Assembly: GCA_022496185.1 (NCBI GenBank)
Contig: WTXG01000049.1
Span: 124,001 to 188,000, forward strand
DNA: 64,000 nucleotides
Direction: 5' to 3'
Origin: Multifurca ochricompacta
Lineage: Eukaryota > Basidiomycota > Agaricomycetes > Russulales > Russulaceae
Shown here: positions 49,383 to 60,230 of the stretch, one piece after another
Layout of the letters: each line of letters starts with the position of its first letter
How positions within the stretch are numbered: position 1 is the stretch's first letter
Made by a program: the position numbers and the translations under genes
The notes under the pieces: generated by a model
Databases searched by the model: none
What the model saw: only the letters and a program-made list of their open reading frames with translations
Told to the model about the DNA's origin: nothing

Positions 49383-50751
49383 TTAGAGTTCTGTTGCTGT
49401 TGATAACGTCGAGATCGATGAGTTATTGGCTCGATAGTCCTTCTATACGCCTTTTGCTACACTTGAAAACTAGAACACACAAATCTGAACGGAAAGGAAA
49501 GGGATGCTGATATTCGAGGTAAAATCTCAAGTATCAGTCCTTATATACATGCGATTGGCCTAGAGCGAACCCAGTTCGGTCACTGAATAGAAAGAGTAAC
49601 GGTGGGTGGCATAGAAAGAGAGGGGTAAAGGAACACAGGCGGGGGATAAGCGAAGGCCAGAAGAAAGGAATGGACATAGAAGTTAAAGAAGCACATGAAC
49701 AAAGAGTTCTAATTCTGATCCTTACAACACTGACAATGAGCGCAAGTGGTCATTACAGCCCCAGCAGGATTGTTCTAGCTAATCGCGATGGCGGCACAAT
49801 AGGGCGAGAGTGGCGAAAGAGGCGAGCGCGAAAACAAAGGCGATGGATGGATGAAAAAAGATTGGGGCACACAGTCTAACAGCAACAAAGGCGGAGTTTT
49901 GGTGGTGGCAAGGTAAGGCGACTAGAAGCAAAACAAAGCAGCGGAATGATGGAAGGAGATAAGTGAAAGACGACCCTAATGCGAAGAGTCCTGGGTGGGA
50001 ATTGTTGTGGCCGGCCGGAATCATCTGGCCTGCAACTCCCCATTACTGTCCTCATCACCACCATCCTCTGCGCCGTAGGCCTTTTCGGCTTGCTTTCATC
50101 GCACTATCCTCTCCATATGGCGCGCTGTCTATACTTTCTCCCTGCTCCCTGGCCGGAATCGATGGTAAACTCCCTGCCCTTCTATGGCCGTGAGCCTCTC
50201 CGCTCAAGGGAGTTTTGGGGAGGGCTAAGGCCAGTTTTTTTTTTGACCTCCTGACTGTGCTGGCCCTTTATTTTTTTTAAAAAGAAAAAAGGTAGTGTTC
50301 TGCTTGGAACTTTTTGTTCTTTGTTCAAATTCACGTTCAATTTTGGTTGGCTCGCGTGTACACGGGTTACTTGCCCGGGCGCTGGTTCCGAAACCTTCCA
50401 TTTCTGGTCATTTCGGCCCGACTCGACTTGTCTCTTGCCCTCCCATGTGCTCGTCGACATGTGCTCGCCGTACGCTTTCCCTTCCCCCTTCCCTTCTCCT
50501 ACCCACACCTCTTGCCAAGACTCTGGAAGCCTTCACTTCTCGTCTTTCATGCCACTTGCCTTTATCCTGATCATTTTCCTCTGCTCTTATTTTTCTTCTA
50601 GACGTTTTACTGGAAAAGTACATCGTCTCAAGTCATCTTTCTTCAGCTTTCGCCGCCACCATCTTCGTTTACCACCCTACTCTACTACCCTCGCAAAATA
50701 GTTTGACAAGATCCCACAAAGGTTGCAACGTCACTCTCACCTCTAAGGATA

Positions 50752-50795
50752 GCTCGGACGCTGGGCGTGAAACATCCAGCCATCACCACTTCTGG
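50752..50795 (+). repeat. Dispersed repeat, copy 1 (partner at 56400)
   Basis: A 44-base block starting TAAGGATAGCTCGGACGCTG aligns without gaps to 56400-56443 with ten differences, nine of them transitions. A second shared block (ATTCCGGGCCG...) follows about 170 and 80 bases later. Confidence 0.6.
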
Positions 50796-53140
50796 CTTGA
50801 CCCGTTCGCTCTTTCTTTCCTTACTAGTCTTGACAATAAAGAATTCTGACATCAATCCGACATTAGTTTCGGACAGACTCCGATACGGTACAAATATGAT
50901 TGATGCATGGTACGAACCATTTACTTAGCGCCTTCCTAAGTTATTCGTTATTCGGGTTGTCCGTATTCCGGGCCGTCTGTCCGTCGTGCCTTTGTTATTC
51001 CATGCTTCGTGCTTTTTCTTTTAATTTCTTTCAGTCCCAATAATTCTTTTATCATTCATACCTGCTCCCAACTCTCAAATCTGAACCGACTATGCTATAC
51101 CGCGTGCCACCCTTACTGTCATTGTTACTGGTTTGGAACCCGTCGCATACTAATCGCATGTAATCAAGGATAAATTCATTTCATTTACCAAGACTAGTTT
51201 TCACATCTTCTCTAAATCTGTGCCCTTAGCCTACGACGCAGCCAAACAACTCAAGAAGACTTTCGACGCATTCGACATTTTCTATTCGGACCCCCTCCGA
51301 CGCACTCTCTCATCTCCTCATCTCCTCTTACTGTCTCTCTCTTTCGGGTGAGCCTCCAGTTCCATACGGTGTCACACAGTGCAGATAAACTTTTATTACT
51401 GTCTTGTAGTTTTTTGTGGGTTTTCTTTTTTGAAGTGATATTACAACGTATCCCGGTGGACCTTGTTGGCCCCGTGCTCGCTGCAATCTCACGTAGGATA
51501 TCAGAGGCACACCAGGGTCAAGTTATCTTCAGCCTACAGAAAGGGATTCTTTGTCGTCACTACCACTAGGAAGCGCAAGGGACTACACGACTACCTCCTC
51601 CCCCGCCCTTCATTTACGTACATATCCTCGTCTCCCCTTGCGTCTGTGAAACCAATATGCGTTCTCGTTTCGCGAATAGTGGACCTCACACCTGATGAAG
51701 TAGTTCCAATCGACGAGACAGGCGCGAAGGGCTTGCCATTATCTTGAATGTCCGTTGCGGGACTTACACCTAGACTCGGACGTGTCTATTGTATGTGTGA
51801 CGCACGGTAGCTTTGCGATCATGTTCATCAATGTGTTTTCTCCTCCTGCTTGCTGTCATGCGTCTGGGTTTGTCTGCCTGCTTGCTGTATTAGGACATAG
51901 GCGGGACGCGCACCCCCGGCCAGGTTCAGAAGTTGATTTTGAGAGTGTGCATGCTTATAGAACACCTGAGATCAGCTACTTTTTCTGTTTGCTTTTAAAC
52001 ACAGGCAGCTGTAAGGCGACTGTTTTGTGGACTGCCCCCTTGTGCTTTGCTCACGAACACCACCATATCATCAGTAGCATACAGGGGCAATGATCAATCA
52101 TGAATACGGTCTCGTGCCGTTTCACGTCTACAAAGTTCGGTCTCACACTGGTCTGAGCCACCTCTACATCTCAGCATCTATTATCATTTTTTGGTGGCTA
52201 TAAGAACCAGTGTGAAAACCATCTGCTGCCCTTAGAGATAATATAGAATTGAGCAAAGTAGCGTGAGCAAGAGTTTTAGAGCAATGAAGCGACAGACGGG
52301 GACGTTTCTCAAACAGGATAAATTCTTGGGGCTATTTTACAGCCCTTTTTATGTTTAATATGTACAATCTACATGAGGGATCGAGACAGTCAGTAGTAAC
52401 TAATCTGAAACTCATAAAGACAAAAGGCGTCGCGTTTGTTCGCATGCGAACAGAATCAAGGACCAAAACATACCCCCCTAAGGGGGCGTCCAAAAAATTC
52501 TATTCGGACTCGCACAAAGCGATTTCCGAAGCCGAGTGTTGACAGACCAAAATCTGCCAGCCCTCCCACAGGCCTTGAACCTTTCCCTCTATTGCTGATA
52601 AAGTCCTATCTTCATGTCTTCAGCTCCTCGCACATACAAACGGCACAATCCCTTCCTCGTCTACTTTCAGGTTCATCCTCAATACCGCCTTGGATGAGTA
52701 TGTTTTAAAGACGGGCATAGATATATATCCGAACACCAGCATGTCAATAAGCTAAACGCCGTGATTGACGTACTGTGACTATACTTCTCCTGTTGTGCTC
52801 TCGACCTGCACTCCATTCATTGGTTCGGTGCGTCCCAGTTATGAACAGCTTCCAATGTATTTTGCTTGTCAGGTGCTTCCACCCGCACAGGCCATATTTT
52901 TCTGCCCTCGATGTCCTTCTCACCATCGGCATCCCTCCCTTTCTGTCAACTGGTTGTTTTACCTTCATAAAAAGTCATCGAAGAAGCTCAGTGAAAATTT
53001 ATGACTCTTTGCTCGACCTCTTCTAATCCAATGCAACATTTTCTCAACTGCCTCAAGATTTATACTTCCCGTGAGACGCTCGTTGTCTAGTCGATGCTCG
53101 AGATCCTGGTCAAGACGATGGAAGGCTGAATAAATAAGCG

Positions 53141-53270
53141 AAAATTGATGTTATTAATTGATTATTAATTAAAAATAATATTATTAATAAAGGTTTAGAA
53201 TTAGGTTATACATTTTCTAAAGTATTAGATAGAGGTATTATAGAAATGGTTGGACCTTATGGTTTATCTC
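53141..53270 (+). other. NUMT: mitochondrial nad5 fragment
   Basis: A 130-base AT-rich island reads in one frame, with TGA taken as Trp as in fungal mitochondria. It contains NKGLELGYTFSKVLDRGII and EMVGPYGLS, which match the late part of NADH dehydrogenase subunit 5. The flanks return abruptly to nuclear base composition. It is a nuclear copy of mitochondrial DNA, not an expressed gene. Confidence 0.85.
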
Positions 53271-54870
53271 AGCTCAAATCATTCTTGATTACCAGAAAAT
53301 ATGGAAGTCGAAGGGTCCGCTTCTGAGATTAAATGTGAATGATAGGCCGACTGAGCCATTTGCGTTCTTGCCCTCATTGATGGCCTTTCTTCAAGCGGAT
53401 TCTGGAAAAGAGCATTACCAGCCCTGGTCAGCTCCAAAGCTATCCAGCGATTGTGTTCTGCTGGATCTGCCTGCTTGCTTTGCGTACTTTCATTGCGACT
53501 TCCGCCGAGACAAGGCAAAGCAGAACATCCGTGGTCTACTATCCTCGCTCTTGCTACAGTTATGTTCCCAGTCAGATGCCTATCATGCCATTGTACTAAA
53601 ATATGGAAATGGCCAGAAGCAGCCGAAATGAGGTAGTTCTTCTAGAAAGTTTGAAGATCATGCTTACAATCCCTGTTCCAGTCAAGATGCGGTGTACGTC
53701 ATTGATGACACACTTAACAAATGTCCGCCTCTCCGGCATGCCATCGCAACGTGAAGAAGCATTGTAACTTTTCAATGGATTGGTTCACAGCCACCTCCCG
53801 AAATTGCGTATCTGCGTTACTAGTCGCCCTGAGCCACACATTCAGACAGTTTTAACAGAGCCAGCACAGCACCATGTATGAGGAAACTGGACAAACACGG
53901 GACATCATTGACTATATATCTTATCAGTCATCAACACAAATGAGGGCGTGGGAGGCAGAGAGAAAGACAATCATAATTGATATGCTCTCGAATGGGATGT
54001 AGGTTTCAAAAACTCAGAACGAATCTTTATTTGCAAATCGGTTTTCATGCGGGGCCTTCTGCCAACTGGGGACACTGCGTAATTTTCAAAGCGAGGAACT
54101 TCCAATCGACACTCGAATCACTCCCGAAAACGCTGGACGAGACATACAAGGACACGCTACAGATGATGGTCCGTGAGGAAGATTGAAATTTTGCTCCAAT
54201 GCCTTTGGATTCTCCGGCTCGTCCACTCCGACTCGAAAAGGTTGCGACGATACTTTAAGTTCAATTTCGAGGCCGGCAATACGCCGAAGCATGACATGCA
54301 TTGGTGAGACGGGGACTCTTCAGGAAGCTATGCTGTCCACTGCCACGTGCTCGAGTTTGGTTGTCATTGTCAATGGCGAACCGGAAAAGGCTCGAATTGC
54401 ACAGTTTGCGCACTTGTCTGTGCGTGTGCGGGACATCATCCTCACGTCGGACCGGCTGGCGGGATCGACGGATCAGCGCTACAAGATGAAATGGAGTCTC
54501 TGTTTGACCCAGAAAAGACAGTTGGATTGATATATACAACCCAGACAAGCCCTGGCATCAGAGTGAAAGGATACAGGATATGGGCAACCTGGGAGTGTGA
54601 ATTTTCAAGGTGGCTTATGGCACACCATTGCAAGCGGCATGCGTGCGGGGCCAAATGGAGATCGTGAAATGGCTGCTTTTGTAGTGCTCAAGTCAATACG
54701 TGCGACGGCCGTTACGTATATCCTCTTCACGCAGCGGCATTCAAGAGACATTTGGAGATTGTGAAATGCCTGCCCAACCACGTCAATGCGAGTGGCGGCC
54801 ATTACGGATATGCTCTGCGAGCGGTAACATGTTCAGGACATTTGGAGATCGTGCAAGTCCGATGCTGTGT
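53271..54870 (+). pseudogene. NACHT-ankyrin (NLR-like) gene, decayed
   Basis: Pieces of a fungal STAND/NACHT protein appear in order in all three plus frames. First comes AYFHCDFRRDKAKQNIRGLL and SSLLLQLCSQSDA (about 53480-53575), then KLRICVTSRPEPHIQTVL (about 53800-53850) and LESLPKTLDETYKDTLQMM (about 54117-54165). IAQFAHLSVR and SDRLAGSTD follow (about 54395-54470), then ankyrin-like units (YGTPLQAACVRGQMEIVKWL at about 54618-54676, and two more HLEIVK-type units to 54860). Many stops and frame changes separate them and the N-terminal effector and P-loop are missing. Intact relatives are nonself-recognition or cell-death proteins. The nad5 NUMT abuts its 5' end. Confidence 0.8.
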
Positions 54871-55575
54871 GAGATTCCACAGAAGGGGGAAGAGAGGGAG
54901 AGAGCAAGAGTAAAAGGGACAACGGTTCGTGTGTCGAATATGTCGATCAACAAGATATTGGTTCATGATGCACGATCATGCGTATCCTTTCAGGATTAAT
55001 GATACAAGGGTGACTGTAGCAAGAGACGACAACGTGAGGCAGCAAGCGGTATGAAGGGATGATGACGACAAGGGCAACTGACTGGACGAGCGAGAAGGCA
55101 GGACGAGGTGGAAGGTTTCAGGTGCCCAGCACCCGAGCAACATCATCTTCCACGCACCCACAAGTATTTAGCCACATTAATTGAAGAAGTCGAGTACATT
55201 TCAGATGCGTGCCGTGGCGCAGAAGGAAGCACTGAACTGAGCTGTCCCTACAACAACAACAAAAGGTGATATTCAGAATTTAATGATACCCTGCCGACGT
55301 TACCATAACGTAACCGACGGAATCAATACCCGAACTTCCATGAAGCGACCAATGTGTCAATGAGGCATCCCCCGAGCGTGAACGCCACCTAAAACATATT
55401 CCACAATCTAGTCGACAACCAACCGAACAAAACCGTTCCCGCGTGACCCCGTCACTTTTTCTTTTTTTTGAACGTGACTTCCATGGCGGCACCAAGACCC
55501 ATGAGAGGGAAGAAATATCGCGGGCCCCTTGCCTAATATAGTTGCATCTCCTCACAGGGAGCTCGGGCTCGAGAG
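54871..55575. other. Gene-free stretch with diverged repeat
   Basis: The block at 55370-55500 resembles 57086-57205 (shared GAGCGTGAACGC / GAGCATGAACGC and TTTTTTTGAACG). On minus both would encode similar Lys-rich fragments (AMEVTFKKKK, IMKAAFKKDL), but neither makes a full gene. Confidence 0.4.
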
Positions 55576-55581
55576 TATAAA
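55576..55581 (+). promoter_or_regulatory. TATA box of secreted peptide gene
   Basis: TATAAA 85 bases before the ATG at 55661. Confidence 0.6.
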
Positions 55582-55660
55582 AACCCTAGCGAGCCTCTCA
55601 CTCAGAAAGAAAGAGCCATCGATCTTTTACACCCGCTCATTCCCATTCTCGCAAGCATTA

Positions 55661-55907
55661 ATGCAGTTCATCAAGACCCTTGTTGCTCTCTCTCTCGCTG
55701 CTTTTGCCCTTGCGGCTCCGTTGGTGGCACCAGTCGAGAATGCTGCCGCTAAGAGTACGTCCACGCACGGGTGCTTGCATCAGTGTCCATTGAATACAGG
55801 CTAATTTGAATCCTATCACAGATCCAGAAGGCATCACTGAAACTCTTCCTTCAGTCGGTGGCGTCAATAAAGGCCTTCTTGACGACCTCCTCGGAACATT
55901 GCTGTGA
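55661..55907 (+). CDS. Small secreted peptide, 59 residues
   Basis: Two exons (55661-55754 and 55822-55907) joined by a 67-base GT..AG intron encode 59 residues with no break. The first 19 form a clear signal peptide (MQFIKTLVALSLAAFALAA). The mature part is about 40 residues, without Cys, ending GLLDDLLGTLL, and could form a short amphipathic helix. There is no CaaX end, so it is not a lipopeptide pheromone precursor. A good TATA box and a clean intron suggest an expressed gene. Unrecognised; a secreted effector-like or structural peptide is possible but unproved. Confidence 0.65.
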
Positions 55908-57739
55908 TGGTATTGAATCTCCTTCTGTTTGACTCTGCTCTTCGTGGTATTGATCGTTGACACTCAGGGTCAACAACACCAACCGGAGCGTCAACCGCAC
56001 GCCGTTTCGGGTAAAATTCCGTTGATTTTCTTTTAGTCGAGGAAGATTTAATGTACACTTTGGGTATATCGCGGCGGCTAGTATGGAATGATATACGCGT
56101 TTTTTAACTCATTGAAAAGAAGAAGAAAAAAAACTTGGCGTAGTTGTTTGTCAGGGAGTGTTTCTGGAGAGTTGAGTCGCATCAGGGTCCATCTGAACGC
56201 AGCCCAGCCATTTCAGTAGTTGTTTCGTCGCCACCATGCGTGCAAGTAGAACCGGCTGTTGAGATGGGTCAGTTAGCTATTACAAACAATTCCACACAGA
56301 CACACATACACATTCCTTTATTTCTTGTGTCATAATTTTCCTTCTGATTTTTGTTTCCTGCTCTTTGCATTATAAAAAGACAAAATTTTGCCTCCACTGT
56401 AAGGATGGTTCGGGCGTTGAGCATGAAACCTCTAGCTATCGCCTCTCTTCTCAAACTCTGAATTAGAGCACTTATGATATAGTGTCGCATATCTTTATCT
56501 GTATATCTTTTATCAGTACATTTGCATTCCGGGCCGCATGCCCGTCCATTCCTTTCACTACCTCCCCGTTTTAATTGCCAGGTTTCTACCTCTGTCTACA
56601 TCATCTCCGCCTTTATTGCCTGGCATTATCTCACTTGTCTCCTTTCAATCCTAATACACCCTCTTTCTGCTTCATGACTAGGTCTCTCTGCAAGTATATA
56701 AAGGTACATACAAATGCTTGTTATAGACCAGCCAGTGAGCCAACAGAAGCAGAAATCAAATGGCATTTCTCTCCCTTTTTATCTTTCTTTGTGTGCTAAA
56801 GAATGTCTTGACAACATCGAGCGCAAGGTCAAATGGAACCAGCAAGCAGTAGATTCGCAACAGTTCAAGGCACGATACACCCTCCTTCGAAGTCTTAGTT
56901 ATCTCTGGGACTCCTTCTACACTCTCTTCTAGCTCTCTCCTCTCGGGAACACTTTGCCTCGCACTCACCGCAGATCTGATCCGTACACCATGGAACCAAT
57001 GAATGTCATCTATGCAATTTCCAGGGAGCGATCACGGCGTCGACGAGGGAATTTCCTGGGATGAAGGTTCTCCGGGGAAGAGAGGAAACCACGTCGGGCC
57101 GTCGAGCATGAACGCTACTTCAAAGCATAATCCACAAAATAGTCCATAACTTGCCGAAAACCCCTCCGACGCGTAAATCTTTTTTGAACGCGGCTTTCAT
57201 AATGGCACTACAAAGACAGTATACGACCGGTTCGTAAAGAGAGATGAAGGATGAAGACAAAAAGTCTTTGACTCGAGGCACTTGAAGGAAGATAGGATCA
57301 AGTAAGAGCATCAACCAGTACAGAGCAGCCTGAGCTAGGAGACAAAGCTTACTTACCATGAATGGCAATAAACGATTACGTTGCTTCCGATCTAAGCTGC
57401 TTGTCCAAAGCAAGCACAGCTCTGAGAGCAAAATCCCCCTTTGGTCCTCCGTGAGCTAACGACATCTTTTCAAAGTTGAGGACACAAATAATTCACGACA
57501 AGCTTTTACCTGAAGATGTATTTCCCAAGGCCTATAACTCACCTGGATTTTTGTCCAGCCTCCTGCGCATCTTTCCAATGCAAATGATAATGATTTCGTT
57601 TGAAATGGAAAAGCACGTCACGATGGGTATCATATAATGTGGCTTCGGTAATCACAAATCAGTAGCTTGTACTTCCATTGTTAGATAATACGAAGGGAGG
57701 TGTTATTCGCATTATTGACAATAGCCTCAACCCGACATC
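55908..57739. other. Gene-poor stretch with repeat copies
   Basis: Holds the second copy of the 50.75 kb repeat (56400-56443) and the 57086-57205 block that resembles 55370-55500. A minus frame at 57120-57431 is open but not recognised. Confidence 0.4.
56400..56443 (+). repeat. Dispersed repeat, copy 2 (partner at 50752)
   Basis: TAAGGATGGTTCGGGCGTTG and following bases align to 50752-50795. Nine of ten differences are C/T or G/A. Confidence 0.6.
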
Positions 57740-58839
57740 TTAAAGGGAGGTGCCCCGGAACTGATTAAGTGCTTTCTTGAACCGGCTGACTTGACCTGAA
57801 TCAAATGGTCACAATCAATGCCCCTCTTTTCTAATGGAAAAGAAGACGGTCCTTACCATCGGTAAAACTTTGCCTGCAAGAATCGTCTGTGTAGTCCATG
57901 TGGTTTTGAATGGGGTCTACACCACCTCCCGGGCAAGTATCACGGTTTGTAGGGCAGCCTCGCGCAGCGGACGCCTCCGCGGGGGTATCAGCAACGTAAT
58001 CCCCCGGCTCAGCGCAGCCACCCTCGAAGGTGTGTAATAGACCGACCCAATGACCAACCTCGTGCACAAGTATCTTCCGTGCCAGTCCAGTTAGCATCAT
58101 CAAATCTGAAAGAAAAGCCCTTTCTTACCTTGCCTTGATTAAGGCCAACAATCGACCCCCCAGGAGTTGTGGAGAAGGCAAAAACGACGCCATCTACTGA
58201 AGGATTTTGTTGGAAATCCCAGGGGAAGGTCGCATAACCCAGGAAACCCCCCGACTCTTCCGCGAACCTACACAGATCCAATATTAGCCTTGAATATCAC
58301 CATGGGACTTGATGCTCACCCAACACTATAAACATTAAGGGTCTGGACGCTACCCCGGCGGAGTGCTTGCTTCATTTGGTTCATGAATGGTGAGTTGGGA
58401 TTGCCACCGAAAGTGAACCAGTTGCCATTTATAGTGCGGTCTACCCCAGCAAGTCTGAAGGAGACACCACTCCCATTATAGGCAGAGCTGAGAACATTAA
58501 TCTGGGATTGAATAACGCTATCACTGAATTCGAAATAGTAAAATAAGTCTCTGCATGCCCAAATATCAATGAGACGAACGGAAGACTTCCGCCTTGATAT
58601 GTGTTATCCATGGAGATGACATGGAATAACACATCTACCACCACATTGCTTGCAACAGCAGCTTCATCTCGAGAAACGTGATTCACGTTCTCTGTAAGAA
58701 GTTTGTTTGCGGCGGTGAATGTCTGCTCTATAAGTTGTGCACCGCAAATGACAGAGTTATCGAGAGTGGCAGAGGAGATGGTAGACAACGCGAGGGCGAT
58801 AGAGATCCCCGGTAGAATGGTAAGAAACGAACGAAGCAT
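57740..58839 (-). CDS. M43-family metalloprotease (MEP1-like), copy C, intact
   Basis: A secreted zinc endopeptidase of the fungal MEP1-like (pappalysin) family. Exons 58839-58580, 58523-58320, 58267-58129, 58073-57857 and 57795-57740 join in frame with short GT..AG introns to 291 residues, normal for the family. A signal peptide ([17 protein letters not shown]) comes first, then the pro-like region to about residue 100. The zinc site [13 protein letters not shown] has all three His and the catalytic Glu. [10 protein letters not shown] and the Met-turn region [10 protein letters not shown] follow, ending FRGTSL. It is the only undamaged copy of the three and shares intron positions, leader and TATA position with copies A and B. 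Substrate unknown. Confidence 0.9.
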
Positions 58840-59828
58840 GACCGAACTAAGGAGACAGCAGATGCTGAGGTTCTAGAAAGAGCCCTGAATAGCAGAGAGC
58901 AGAATGTGCTATCTGAAAAGCTGAGCTGGCTCGTGAAGCGGGTTTTATACCAAAACCCCGTTATACAACCCTGAATGATGCTGAAATCGCGGTGCTGGGA
59001 AGGCATAGATCGGGCTAGGTGCGATGAGTCACATAGGATCTAACGGAAGTAGTTAGCGTTAGCTTTGTCAAGACGTAGAAGTCATATGAAGAACTAGCGT
59101 TAGCTACACCCGAACAGATGGACTAACAATATTCACCGGGAATTCTCTTCTGCCCTTGTACAGTAACACCTTAGTCCCCGTGCCGCGTGCAGGATTGCTG
59201 TCACGTGGTGATGACTAGTTGGGCACGTTCATTTGTTGGGATTTGTGAAAAATGCCACGATACGGTATGTTAAAATCACTAACCGTGATATTGCTTAGCT
59301 TCCCTCGAGCTCTTCGAGAACCCCTAGAACCCTTTCATTTCAGACTTTGTTGTTGTTGAAGTTTGATGCTCATTTCCAAAACTGCTTGTCGGCTCGTCGG
59401 GTGCTATAGCCAGCTTACCCAAGTAGTCAGTTGTGGACGTCATCAGGTAATAAATGGAGAGGCGGAACCGGTATTAAAAAAGAGGCAAGAAGCACTCTTG
59501 GGCTTGGCGCGCTAATTGTGCTAATTGTATAATAACGCAATCATGAACAAAAGTACTATTTAAATCAGTATTGTAGTTCATTCATTAAAACAACAACTCA
59601 GTGACAGACTAAAGGCTAAATTTATTCAAGATAATTTGATCACTACACTCATTGACAATTGCACGTCCTCACAATTCACAACCTGTCAATTGCAGATTCG
59701 CACCTTCCATTCTGCCATCACCTCTCACTAAAGCCTATCCCTAGTAAATATGATTTGGTTTGTTACGTTGAACAGGTCCAAATCCGTGTGAACAGGTTTA
59801 AGTTCTGAACGCCAGCACCCCAATGGAA
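58840..59828. promoter_or_regulatory. Upstream region of metalloprotease copy C
   Basis: TATAAA on minus at 58949-58944, about 107 bases before the ATG. The leader and the GGAATTCTCTTCTGCCC motif (about 59140) are shared with copy A. Nothing else was recognised up to 59828. Confidence 0.5.
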
Positions 59829-60230
59829 TCTGTCACTGAGCCATCCACGTTTTGACTCTAGTCAACAGGCCACCCAATGAGACCTCAATCTTATCGCCTT
59901 CATGGGTTAGCTTCACAATCACATTGGCGCTGATATTTATCTTTCTGCATTCGTCTTGCCCCATCTCAATCCGCACAATCAGAATCATGTTCCGCCTACC
60001 CACATTATTGTTCTCTCCTTTGCAGTCTCGCTGCTCCGCTGACCCAGCTCCAAGCCAAGCGTAAAAGTGCCTTCTCCTTGTGTCAATGTTCACGAGTACA
60101 GAATTGAAACATCTTGTGGAGGTATCGTCAATATAATCAATAATGAGCACCTTCGACTTGGTGGGAATAATCTTGATGGTGCTCTCGCCCTTGATCCTTG
60201 ACGGTATCAATCCTCCTTTAACCCTACTTC
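59829..60230 (-). CDS. Unrecognised ORF, possibly a terminal exon
   Basis: A minus frame of about 125 codons has protein-like composition (STIKIIPTKSKVLIIDYIDD, GAGSAEQRDCKGENN, KIEVSLGGLLTRVKTW), alternating polar and hydrophobic residues as in beta sheets. It has no ATG near its start, so it would need an upstream exon, or it is a fragment. I do not recognise the family. Confidence 0.35.

Larger units (their letters stand above)
48190..53140. other. Long gene-poor accessory stretch
   Basis: About 5 kb without a recognisable gene. It contains an 18-base purine tandem (GAGAGTGAGAGTAAGGA type) at about 49322-49382 and a repeat at 50752-50795 that recurs at 56400-56443. Several frames of 60-125 codons are open but low in complexity. 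Confidence 0.4.

Noticed and set aside
57120..57431. Minus frame of 104 codons with hydrophobic residues
   Set aside because: No recognised motif, and the region overlaps a diverged dispersed repeat. More likely a repeat remnant than a gene.
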